Shown here one piece after another: positions 1-8,608 of a DNA stretch of 64,000 nt. Below the pieces are notes generated by a model that had not been told where the DNA came from, made no database searches, and saw only the letters and a program-made list of their open reading frames with translations. Source of the stretch: Streptomyces sp. A012304 (GTDB lineage: Bacteria > Actinomycetota > Actinomycetes > Streptomycetales > Streptomycetaceae). How positions within the stretch are numbered: position 1 is the first letter of the stretch; each line of letters begins with the position of its first letter. The stretch is from assembly GCF_026008495.1 (NCBI RefSeq), contig NZ_BQUN01000103.1, positions 119,585-183,584 of the forward strand, written 5' to 3'. The translations under genes were made by a program, and so were the position numbers.

Positions 1-386
1 TCCACGCCCCGTGTGGCGAGGGCAACCAGCGAGCCGGTCCGCTGCCCGCTCAGCCATCCGGGACCGAGCAGGGTCGCCCGTTCCAGCAGACGCCCCCGCA
101 GCTCCGACTTCACGGCGGCGCTCGCGCGGTGTGCGGCCAGCTCGGTGAGCCAGGCGACCAGCGCGCGTCCGATGGCCACGGCCACCAACAGCAGCAGGGG
201 GTTGCGGAGTCCGGACACGGACAGTCCGTGCTGGAAGGCGCCGACCACCACCTCGGCGATGAGCATCGCCTGCGCGATGACCAGCGCCGCCCCGACGGCG
301 CCCAGGCCGACGACCGCCACCAGGAAGAGGCGCGTGGCGCTGGCGTACCGCAGCAGACGCGGGTCGATCGGTTTCACGTGAAACAC
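1..386 (-). CDS. cydD: CydD/CydCD, N-terminal part (runs off the left edge)
   Basis: This is the first ~128 residues of the ABC exporter needed to assemble cytochrome bd oxidase; it exports glutathione or cysteine in E. coli, and actinobacteria often carry a fused CydCD. The visible part begins MFHVKPIDPRLLRY and shows a hydrophobic segment (about residues 18-45) and a second at about 60-75, as in a type-1 ABC membrane domain. It follows cydB by 50 bp on the same strand, so it belongs to the cydABD operon. The GTG start is placed at 386, with a second GTG in frame at 377. Both fall inside an exact parS site, so the first codons are dictated by that site. The ATPase domain lies outside the window. 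Confidence 0.85.
   Translation of the reverse strand, partial: MFHVKPIDPRLLRYASATRLFLVAVVGLGAVGAALVIAQAMLIAEVVVGAFQHGLSVSGLRNPLLLLVAVAIGRALVAWLTELAAHRASAAVKSELRGRLLERATLLGPGWLSGQRTGSLVALATRGV
371..384. other. parS (exact)
   Basis: Exact GTTTCACGTGAAAC, the Streptomyces ParB-binding site. It lies across the cydD start region and encodes residues 1-5 of the predicted protein. Confidence 0.95.
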
Positions 387-399
387 ACCCTCTTCTCAA

Positions 400-427
400 G
401 GGGCGTGTTTCACGTGAAACACGCCCC
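400..427. other. parS (exact, 407-420) in a 28-bp perfect palindrome
   Basis: An exact parS core is extended by matching arms GGGGCGT/ACGCCCC into a 28-bp perfect inverted repeat between the cydB stop and the cydD start. In RNA it would form a strong hairpin, so it may also attenuate transcription between the two genes. Confidence 0.9.
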
Positions 428-436
428 AACTCGGAC

Positions 437-1441
<1,005 letters not shown>

Positions 1442-1461
1442 GACTGTGCAGCTCCCTCGGC

Positions 1462-2970
1462 CTAGTACGAGAAGGCCATCGGCTTGTCGGCGTCACGGGA
1501 GTCGCCGCCGATCTTCGTGGGCGGGTTGAGGTCGGCCTCGGTGAGCTCGGGCGGGCCGGCCTTCACGTACTTGGCCAGCAGCTTGACCTCGATGACGGCG
1601 AGAATCGCGTACAGGGACGTGAAGACGATCATCGAGGTGAGGATCTCGCCCTGGGAGACACCGGGGGAGACCGCGTCGCGGGTCTGGAAGAGGCCGTAGA
1701 CGACCCACGGCTGGCGGCCCATCTCGGTGAAGATCCAGCCCCAGGAGTTGGCGATCAGCGGGAAGGCCAAGGTCCAGATCGCCGCGAGCCAGTACAGCTT
1801 GGTGAGCTTGGGGCTGAGCGCCTTCTTCCGGAACAGGACGAGGTGCGGCCTCTCGTCGTCGCCGACCCGCAGGTGCTGCGGCAGCATGAATTTCTTGCGC
1901 GTCAGCCAGAGCCCGGCCAGCCCGATGGCGAAGGACGTCATGCCGAAGCCGATCATCCAGCGGAAGCCCCAGTAGGCGACGGGGATGTTGGGCCGGTAGT
2001 CACCGGGCCCGTACTTCTCCTGCTCGGCCTTGTTGACGTCGTTGATGCCGGGGACGTACGAGGTGAAGTCGTCCTTGGCGAGGAAGGACAGCAGGCCCGG
2101 GATCTCGATGGCGACCTTGTTGTGGCCCTTTTCGACGTCGCCGTAGGCGAAGACGGAGAAGGGCGCCGGCGCCTCGCCGTCCCACAGTGCCTCGGCCGCC
2201 GCCATCTTCATCGGCTGCTGCTCGTACATGATCTTGCCGAGGACGTCGCCGCTGACCGCGGTGAGGAGACCGCCGACGGCGACGGTGACCAGGCCGAGCC
2301 GCAGCGAGGTCTTCATGTCACGGATGTGCCGCTTGCGCAGCAGGTGGAAGGCGGAGATGCCGACCATGAAGGCGCCACCGGTCAGGAAGGCCGCGGAGAG
2401 GGTGTGGAAGGCCTGGGCGAGCGCGGTGTTCTGGGTCAGCACGAGCCAGAAGTCGGTGAGCTCGGCCCGCCCCTTCGCCTCGTTGATCCGGTAGCCGACC
2501 GGGTGCTGCATCCAGGAGTTGGCCGCGAGGATGAAGTAGGCCGACAGGATGGTGCCGATCGAGACCATCCAGATGCAGGCCAGATGGATCTTCTTGGGCA
2601 GCTTGTCCCAGCCGAAAATCCACAGACCGATGAAGGTGGACTCGAAGAAGAAGGCGATGAGGGCCTCGAAGGCGAGCGGCGCACCGAAGACGTCGCCCAC
2701 GAAGCGGGAGTAGTCCGACCAGTTCATGCCGAACTGGAACTCCTGCACGATGCCGGTCACGACACCCATCGCGATGTTGATCAGGAAGAGCTTGCCCCAG
2801 AACTTCGTCGCCCTGAGGTACTTCTCCTTCTCCGTGCGCACCCAGGCGGTCTGCAGCCCGGCCGTCAGCGCGGCCAGCGAGATCGTCAGGGGGACGAACA
2901 GAAAGTGGTAGACGGTCGTGATGCCGAACTGCCAGCGCGCCAGAGTCTCCGGCGCCAAAGCCAGGTCCAC
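1462..2970 (-). CDS. cydA: Cytochrome bd ubiquinol oxidase subunit I
   Basis: CydA, 502 aa, binds haems b558, b595 and d and oxidises quinol without proton pumping. Seen here: the N-terminal TTVYHFLFVPLTI, whose His22 corresponds to the b595 ligand; a second helix with AFHTLSAAF; and the GRQPWVVYG segment near residues 400-410. The length is that of the short-Q-loop type. The GTG start at 2970 is preceded by AAGGAG at 7-nt spacing. It is first gene of the cyd operon, and a Rex operator lies 26-41 bp upstream of the start codon. Confidence 0.97.
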   Translation of the reverse strand: MDLALAPETLARWQFGITTVYHFLFVPLTISLAALTAGLQTAWVRTEKEKYLRATKFWGKLFLINIAMGVVTGIVQEFQFGMNWSDYSRFVGDVFGAPLAFEALIAFFFESTFIGLWIFGWDKLPKKIHLACIWMVSIGTILSAYFILAANSWMQHPVGYRINEAKGRAELTDFWLVLTQNTALAQAFHTLSAAFLTGGAFMVGISAFHLLRKRHIRDMKTSLRLGLVTVAVGGLLTAVSGDVLGKIMYEQQPMKMAAAEALWDGEAPAPFSVFAYGDVEKGHNKVAIEIPGLLSFLAKDDFTSYVPGINDVNKAEQEKYGPGDYRPNIPVAYWGFRWMIGFGMTSFAIGLAGLWLTRKKFMLPQHLRVGDDERPHLVLFRKKALSPKLTKLYWLAAIWTLAFPLIANSWGWIFTEMGRQPWVVYGLFQTRDAVSPGVSQGEILTSMIVFTSLYAILAVIEVKLLAKYVKAGPPELTEADLNPPTKIGGDSRDADKPMAFSY

Positions 2971-2995
2971 GTCGCCGCTCCTTACCTCACACGCT

Positions 2996-3011
2996 TGTGA
3001 AAGCGTTCACA
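2996..3011. promoter_or_regulatory. Rex operator (ROP) of the cyd operon
   Basis: TGTGAAAGCGTTCACA differs at one position from the Streptomyces Rex operator consensus TGTGAACGCGTTCACA. It lies just upstream of cydA, where Rex is known to repress cydABCD in S. coelicolor in response to the NADH/NAD+ ratio. Confidence 0.92.
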
Positions 3012-3119
3012 TTCACAAGCAATTATGACGCATGGCCGCTCGACACCCGAACGGCGGGGGTCCCCAACCCGGAACAACCGCCCTGACCTGGGATGGAGCA
3101 GTGATCCCGGACAACCGAA

Positions 3120-3155
3120 AGGGCGCCTCGGTTCCACGTGAAACCAAGACGCCCT
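3120..3155. other. parS-like site (3131-3144, one mismatch) in an imperfect 36-bp palindrome
   Basis: GTTCCACGTGAAAC, one mismatch from parS. The flanks extend it to AGGGCG...CGCCCT with three mismatched pairs over 18. It sits immediately downstream of the HisC-like gene, where a terminator hairpin is expected. Confidence 0.8.
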
Positions 3156-3181
3156 GACCCCCCTCGGGACGGCGCGGAGCC

Positions 3182-4267
3182 CTACAGCTCCAGCTCCTTC
3201 CGGAACCCTTCCGCCACCTTCAGGAAGATGTCATTGGCCTCGGCCTCCCCGACCGTCACCCGCACGCCCTCCCCCGGGAACGGCCGGATCACCACACCGG
3301 CCTGCTCACACGCCCCCGCGAAAGCGATCGTGTGCTCCCCCAGCCGCAGCCACACGAAGTTGGCCTGTGTCTCCGGCACCGTCCAGCCCTGGGCGCGCAG
3401 CCCCTCCACCACCCGGTTGCGCTCACAGACCAGCGAGCCGACCCGGCCGAGCAGCTCGTCCTCGGCTCGCAGCGAGGCGATCGCCGCCTCCTGGGCGAGC
3501 TGGCTCACACCGAACGGCACCGCCGTCTTGCGCAGCGCCGCCGCCACCGGCTCATGAGCGATCGCGAAGCCGACCCGCAGCCCCGCCAGACCATAGGCCT
3601 TGGAGAAGGTCCGCAGGACGCAGACGTTGGGCCGGTCGCGGTACAGCTCGACGCCGTCCGGCACCTCGGGGTCACGGATGAACTCCCGGTACGCCTCGTC
3701 GAGTACGACCAGCACATCACCGGGCACGCGGTCCAGGAACCGCTCCAGCTCGGCCCGCTTCACAACGGTGCCCGTGGGGTTGTTGGGGTTGCAGACAAAG
3801 ATCAGCCGGGTCCGTTCGGTGATCGCCTCGGCCATCGCGTCCAGGTCGTGCACATCATCCGGCGTCAGCGGCACCTGCACCGAGGTCGCCCCGCTGATCT
3901 GCGTGATGATCGGGTACGCCTCGAAGGACCGCCAGGCGTAGATCACCTCGTCGCCGGGGCCGGCGGTCGACTGGACCAGCTGCTGGGCGACACCGACCGA
4001 ACCGGTACCGGTGGCCAGATGGGCAACGGGGACCCCGAAGCGCTCGGAGAGTTCGTTCACCAGGCCCGTGCACGCCAGGTCGGGGTAGCGGTTGAAGTTC
4101 GCGGCGGCGGCCGTCACGGTCTCCAGCACGCCCGGCAGCGGCGGGTACGGGTTCTCGTTGGAGGACAACTTGTAGGCCACGGGACCACCGGTCGCAGCCG
4201 GCTTGCCCGGCTTGTAGGTGGGGATCCCCTCCAGCTCGGCGCGCAGCTTGGGGCTCGTCTCGCTCAC
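3182..4267 (-). CDS. hisC: Histidinol-phosphate / aromatic amino acid aminotransferase
   Basis: Fold-type I PLP aminotransferase, 361 aa, of the HisC family. Visible motifs are the substrate-side SSNENPYPP near residue 36, CNPNNPTGT (cofactor Asn), VLDEAYREF (Asp) and the PLP lysine segment RTFSKAYGLAGLRVGF. The GTG start is chosen because AGGAGGAC lies 5-10 nt upstream; the frame stays open 11 codons further. It stands alone, far from any his operon, so it may be the second HisC-type enzyme of streptomycetes and act mainly on aromatic amino acids. Sequence alone does not separate the two activities. It is divergent from the LacI-type gene. Confidence 0.85.
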   Translation of the reverse strand: MSETSPKLRAELEGIPTYKPGKPAATGGPVAYKLSSNENPYPPLPGVLETVTAAAANFNRYPDLACTGLVNELSERFGVPVAHLATGTGSVGVAQQLVQSTAGPGDEVIYAWRSFEAYPIITQISGATSVQVPLTPDDVHDLDAMAEAITERTRLIFVCNPNNPTGTVVKRAELERFLDRVPGDVLVVLDEAYREFIRDPEVPDGVELYRDRPNVCVLRTFSKAYGLAGLRVGFAIAHEPVAAALRKTAVPFGVSQLAQEAAIASLRAEDELLGRVGSLVCERNRVVEGLRAQGWTVPETQANFVWLRLGEHTIAFAGACEQAGVVIRPFPGEGVRVTVGEAEANDIFLKVAEGFRKELEL

Positions 4268-4682
4268 CGCAGTCCTCCTCGTGACCACCACCGGCTTCAA
4301 TACTTCTCACCTTATGAGGATTCGGCGCCGCTGCGTACAGGCAGTGCGTGCAGCAAAGGACCGACTCACGACGAAGCGCGCGGATGTCTGCGACCTCTGA
4401 GGACGAAGGCGCGGGAAACGGGGGGCGCGCCATACATATATCTATGCGCCGGTGGCTCGCGCCCTGGCGCGCATCCCTCGTGCAGGTGAGTTGAGACCTC
4501 TTCGAAACATCGGTGCATTGGCAGGCTCATCCGTGCCCACGCACCACGTCCTGGCACATGATCACTCAACTGCCTTTCTTTCCAAGGCAATTGATACCTT
4601 ACGACCATGCAGAAACGTGCCTGTCAATGCGTGAATATGCGTCCGCCCTACCCCACCGGATGAGCCCTACTATCGGCTCGCC
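4268..4682. other. Divergent intergenic region (hisC-like / lacI-type)
   Basis: No convincing gene. It is less GC-rich than its surroundings. It contains a short inverted repeat TGCCTT/AAGGCA (4571-4589) about 95 bp before the LacI start, a plausible autoregulatory operator, and an AT-rich stretch near 4430-4446. Confidence 0.5.
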
Positions 4683-5795
4683 ATGACAGCAGCAGGGAAG
4701 CACCAGGTGAGCCGCGCGGAAACCTCACGCCGAGGCAACCGGCCGGGCCGGGCGGGCATCAGGGACGTGGCCGCCGCCGCCGGAGTCTCCATCACGACCG
4801 TCTCCGATGCCCTCAACGGCAAGGGCAGGCTCCCCGATGCCACCCGACGCCATGTCCGCGAAGTCGCCGACCGACTGGGCTATCGCCCCTCGGCCGCGGC
4901 CAGAACCCTCCGTACCGGCAAGTCGGGCCTCATCGGCCTGACCGTGACGACGTACGGGGATGAACCTTTCACCTTCACGGAGTTCGCGTACTTCGCCGAG
5001 ATGGCGCGCGCCGCCACCTCCGCCGCGCTCGCCCGTGGCTACGCGCTCGTGATCCTCCCGGCGACCTCGCGCCACGACGTGTGGTCGAACGTCGCCCTGG
5101 ACGGCACGGTCGTCATCGACCCGTCCGATCAGGATCCCGTCGTCAGCGAACTGGTCCGGCAGGGTTTACCGGTCGTCTCCGACGGCCGCCCGGCCGGGTC
5201 GCTCCCGGTCACCGCGTGGGTCGACAACGACCACGAGGCCGCCGTCCTCGACATCCTCGACCACCTGGCCGACGCCGGCGCCCGCCGTATCGGGCTACTC
5301 ACGGGCACCTCGACGGACACGTACACCCACCTGTCGACCCGCGCCTACCTGCACTGGTGCGAGCGGGTCGGCCAGGACCCGGTCTACGAGTCCTACCCCG
5401 CCCACGACCCGTGCGCGGGCGCCGTCGCCGCCGACCGGCTGCTGGCCCGGCCCGACCGCCCGGACGCGGTCTACGGCCTGTTCGACCCCAACGGCACCGA
5501 CCTGCTCGCCGCCGCCCGCCGGTACGGGCTGCGCGTCCCGGAGGACCTGCTGCTGGTGTGCTGCAGCGAGTCGACTGTGTACGCCAACACCGAGCCGCCC
5601 ATCACCACGCTCTCGCTGAAGCCTCGGCGCATCGGCACGGCGGTGGTCCAGCTGCTCATCGACGCGATCGAGGGTGTGGAGTCGGACAAGCCGGTCGAGC
5701 AGGTGATACCGACCGAACTGATCGTGCGTACCTCTTCTCAGCGACGTCCCCCGCGAACGACGGTCAGCCCGCCGAGGGCGCCCGAGGAGACGTAG
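4683..5795 (+). CDS. LacI-family transcriptional regulator with a TTA codon
   Basis: 370 aa. An N-terminal HTH lies at about residues 24-50 (IRDVAAAAGVSITTVSDALN, with the hinge helix at RPSAAARTL), followed by a periplasmic-binding-protein-like effector domain (about 80-350) containing GTVVIDPSD and RRIGLLTGT. Such proteins repress or activate genes according to a small ligand. From memory this is the position of the S. coelicolor regulator called rstP. Codon 162 is TTA (5166-5168), the rare leucine codon read by the bldA tRNA, so its expression probably depends on development. The ATG start has no strong SD sequence. Confidence 0.88.
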   Translation: MTAAGKHQVSRAETSRRGNRPGRAGIRDVAAAAGVSITTVSDALNGKGRLPDATRRHVREVADRLGYRPSAAARTLRTGKSGLIGLTVTTYGDEPFTFTEFAYFAEMARAATSAALARGYALVILPATSRHDVWSNVALDGTVVIDPSDQDPVVSELVRQGLPVVSDGRPAGSLPVTAWVDNDHEAAVLDILDHLADAGARRIGLLTGTSTDTYTHLSTRAYLHWCERVGQDPVYESYPAHDPCAGAVAADRLLARPDRPDAVYGLFDPNGTDLLAAARRYGLRVPEDLLLVCCSESTVYANTEPPITTLSLKPRRIGTAVVQLLIDAIEGVESDKPVEQVIPTELIVRTSSQRRPPRTTVSPPRAPEET

Positions 5796-6294
5796 GCGGC
5801 GCTGGGGGCAGGGGGTCGGCCCCCAGCCGACGACACGCTGGGGCGGGCCGGCCACGCGCGACGGCTCGGTTCGTCTCTCGGCTCTCGGCCCGCTGTCTCT
5901 CGTCCGAGGGGGGCGCGCGGCACGCGCGGGCGGCTTGTGGAAGCTCGGCGCGCGGCGAGCCGTAACGATGGCCCGGAGCCGAGGGCCGGGGGCGCGTGGA
6001 AACCCCTTTCAGGCGGCAACCGCAACGGTATCCGCGCCCCTCACGCCCCCGTATGACCGCCGATACATGTGGGGCGAGGGTGCGAGCGGGGTGTGTGGCG
6101 GGTGAGCGGGGACTGCCGAAGCCCGGCCCAATCGGGGCGAAAGCCGCGATGAACTGGAGTCTTGCTCCGATTCACCACCCCTGGGTCATCACATGGCACG
6201 ATCCGCATTCCTATGATGGGCGCACGGCACCGCGGGCCGTCGCGACCAGGCAGTCCGAAGCGGTGCAGATGCGGCGCGATGGTGGAGGGGTCTG
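5796..6294. other. 500-bp intergenic region without a supported gene
   Basis: Short open frames here have no recognisable product. A small hairpin GTCGGC/GCCGAC at 5815-5831 may terminate the LacI gene. A TATGAT hexamer at 6212-6217 is a possible -10 box for the downstream phosphoesterase. Nothing else was recognised. Confidence 0.4.
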
Positions 6295-7383
6295 ATGACT
6301 CAGGGGGCCGGTCAGGGACCCGAGGTGGAGCGGACGGCGACGTTGCGCGACTTCCGCGTGCCCGCGTACGTCCATGAGACCGGTCCGTACGACCACAGCA
6401 CCCATCCCGGGAACGTCACGCCGGCGCTCGACGATCCGCTGGAGCACCCCGAGGGCTACACACCCACCCAGCGCGACCTGCCTGTCATCAACCGGGGCGA
6501 CACCCTTCAGGTGACCGTCGACCCCGTGGCCGTCGCCGCACCGGCGCCGCTGCCCACGACCGGCCCGGGCCCGCTGTTCGTCGTCGGCGACGTGCACGGC
6601 TACCTCAACGAGCTGGTCGCCGCCCTTCAGGAGAAGGGCCTGATCGACGCGGCCGGCCAATGGTGCGCGGGCACCGCCCGGCTGTGGTTCCTCGGTGACT
6701 TCACCGACCGCGGCCCGGACGGCATCGGCGTCATCGACCTCGTGATGCGGCTGTCCGCCGAAGCAGCCGCGGCCGGCGGCTACTGCAAGGCCCTCATGGG
6801 CAACCACGAGCTGCTGCTGCTCGGCGCCAAGCGCTTCGGCGACACCCCGGTCAACTCCGGCGCGGGCACCGCCACCTTCCAGGCGGCCTGGCTGCTCAAC
6901 GGCGGCCAGAAGTCCGACATGGACCGTCTCCAGGACCACCACCTGCAGTGGATGGCCCGCCTGGACGCCATGGAGGCGGTCGACGGCCACCTGCTCGTGC
7001 ACTCCGACACCACCGCCTATCTCGACTACGGGGACTCGATCGAGGCCGTCAACGACACCGTCCGCGAGACACTCACCCGCAACGACGCGGACGAAGTCTG
7101 GGATCTCTTCCGCAAGTTCACCAAGCGCTTCTCCTTCCGTGACGAGGGCGGCGCCGACGCCGTCCGCTCTCTTCTCGATACGTACGGCGGCACCCGCATC
7201 GTTCACGGGCACAGCCCGATTCCCTACCTGCTGGGCGAAGTCGGCTCCGAGGACGGCGAGGACTCGGCCGGTCCCGTGGTCGAGGGACCGCACGTCTACG
7301 CCGACGGACTGGCCATCGCGATGGACGGCGGCGTGACGATGGCCGGAAAGCTGCTGGTCCAGCAACTGCCGCTGACCGGCTGA
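6295..7383 (+). CDS. Metallophosphoesterase (calcineurin-like)
   Basis: 362 aa. It has the full two-metal phosphoesterase signature: GDVHG (98-102), GDFTDRG (134-140), GNHE (169-172) and GHS near 305. It probably hydrolyses a phosphoester in the cytoplasm, as there is no signal peptide; the substrate is unknown. An approximately 90-residue N-terminal extension precedes the catalytic domain. The ATG follows GGAGGGG closely. A 10-bp stem terminator lies just after the stop. Confidence 0.88.
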   Translation: MTQGAGQGPEVERTATLRDFRVPAYVHETGPYDHSTHPGNVTPALDDPLEHPEGYTPTQRDLPVINRGDTLQVTVDPVAVAAPAPLPTTGPGPLFVVGDVHGYLNELVAALQEKGLIDAAGQWCAGTARLWFLGDFTDRGPDGIGVIDLVMRLSAEAAAAGGYCKALMGNHELLLLGAKRFGDTPVNSGAGTATFQAAWLLNGGQKSDMDRLQDHHLQWMARLDAMEAVDGHLLVHSDTTAYLDYGDSIEAVNDTVRETLTRNDADEVWDLFRKFTKRFSFRDEGGADAVRSLLDTYGGTRIVHGHSPIPYLLGEVGSEDGEDSAGPVVEGPHVYADGLAIAMDGGVTMAGKLLVQQLPLTG

Positions 7384-7390
7384 CGGTTCA

Positions 7391-7419
7391 CGGGTCCGGC
7401 TCACCGCACGCCGGACCCG
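7391..7419 (+). terminator. Rho-independent-type hairpin after the phosphoesterase
   Basis: A ten-base-pair stem CGGGTCCGGC/GCCGGACCCG with a 9-nt loop, eight bases after the stop codon. There is no U tract, as is usual in Streptomyces. Confidence 0.7.
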
Positions 7420-7587
7420 GCACCGGACGGGCCGGCGACGCCGCAGGCCAGGGGCCAATTTCCGCAAACCCCCTGTCACCTCATGCCGTCGCCGCTCTAC
7501 CATCGGTCTATCCGTAGCAGGCTCCCCTCCGTTTCTGCCCGACGGCTCGTTGGCATGCGAGCCCCAAGCCCTACGGAGCATCGGGGG

Positions 7588-8466
7588 ATGCACATGAACA
7601 GCGTTCCGCAGCACCTGCACAGTGAGGACCGCCAAGAGTACGAGCGGATCCTCGATGAGGCGCTGCGCTCCGCACCAGACCACCCGGAACTCACCGCTGT
7701 GGGACAGCGGCTCAACGCCGAACAGCTGCGCACCATGGCGCTCAACGCCACCGCCCTCATCACGGCCGCCGCGGCGACCGAGTACCAGCACTATGTGAAG
7801 GTCCGCGAGGAACTGCGCCACCCGGCGCCGCCCACCCCGTCGTCGTCCACCCACGAGCCGGGTTCCGGTGAGCCGGGAGTGGGCGGGATGGGGCTCGCCA
7901 CCACCATGGGGGAGGCGGCGCAGGCCGCCGAGGCCGCCGGAGCGGGCGCCGTCGCCGCCGTCCTCACCCCCGTCCTCGCCGGAACCGCCGCAGTGATCTT
8001 CCTTCTCGTCGGTTACCTCCTGAAGATGCTCGACCCCGCGCCGACAGCCGCAGAGGCCATGGTCAACACCGGCTGGGCCTTCGGGGCCCTCGCCGCGGCC
8101 GCGATCCTCGTCGCGACCGTCGCGCTCCTGCTCACCGCCCTGCGCAACCGGCCCTCCCTGGAAGCGGGCCCGTACGGCGAACTGAGCGAGGAAGTCGCCC
8201 GAGCCAAGGAAGCCTGGCGGGAAGCACTGCTGAAGCGAGGCATCCTGCCCTTCCTGCGCGAGGCCCTCGCCGACCCCGGTACGGCCGCCGCGCTGCACCC
8301 CACGTCGGCCCCGCCGGCCCCCACCGGCCGCCTGCCGAAGATCGGCTACGACCGTCCGGGCTTCACCAGCCCCGACGACGTCTCCTCCACCGGCACGCGC
8401 CCGAGCTTCAGCAGCCCGGACTACACCAGCCCGGACTTCGGAGGCCCGGAGCACCAGCCGGAATAG
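7588..8466 (+). CDS. Two-TM membrane protein of unknown function
   Basis: About 292 aa; no family recognised. A soluble N-terminal region of ~100 residues, partly helical, is followed by a Pro/Ser/Gly linker and two hydrophobic segments (AAVIFLLVGYLLKML and GALAAAAILVATVALLL). A helical stretch and a low-complexity tail with repeated SPD motifs (FTSPDD, FSSPDY, TSPDF) complete it. ATG at 7588 or 7594 are both possible; GGGGGA overlaps the first and would serve the second. It is convergent with thiC. Confidence 0.75.
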   Translation: MHMNSVPQHLHSEDRQEYERILDEALRSAPDHPELTAVGQRLNAEQLRTMALNATALITAAAATEYQHYVKVREELRHPAPPTPSSSTHEPGSGEPGVGGMGLATTMGEAAQAAEAAGAGAVAAVLTPVLAGTAAVIFLLVGYLLKMLDPAPTAAEAMVNTGWAFGALAAAAILVATVALLLTALRNRPSLEAGPYGELSEEVARAKEAWREALLKRGILPFLREALADPGTAAALHPTSAPPAPTGRLPKIGYDRPGFTSPDDVSSTGTRPSFSSPDYTSPDFGGPEHQPE

Positions 8467-8471
8467 GCCCT

Positions 8472-8505
8472 CGGCTTGCGCCCCCACGCAGGGGAGCGCA
8501 AGCCG
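8472..8505. terminator. Hairpin between the two-TM gene and thiC
   Basis: Ten-base-pair arms CGGCTTGCGC/GCGCAAGCCG, extended by GGG/CCC pairing. It lies between convergent genes and could serve both. Confidence 0.7.
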
Positions 8506-8608
8506 TACGCCGCACGGGCACCCGGATCGAGAGCGGGAAGCGGTACCACCGCAAAGCGGTGTCACTGCTCGGAACGGCCGCAGCCGAGGCAGGGCCGCGG
8601 TCCGCCCG

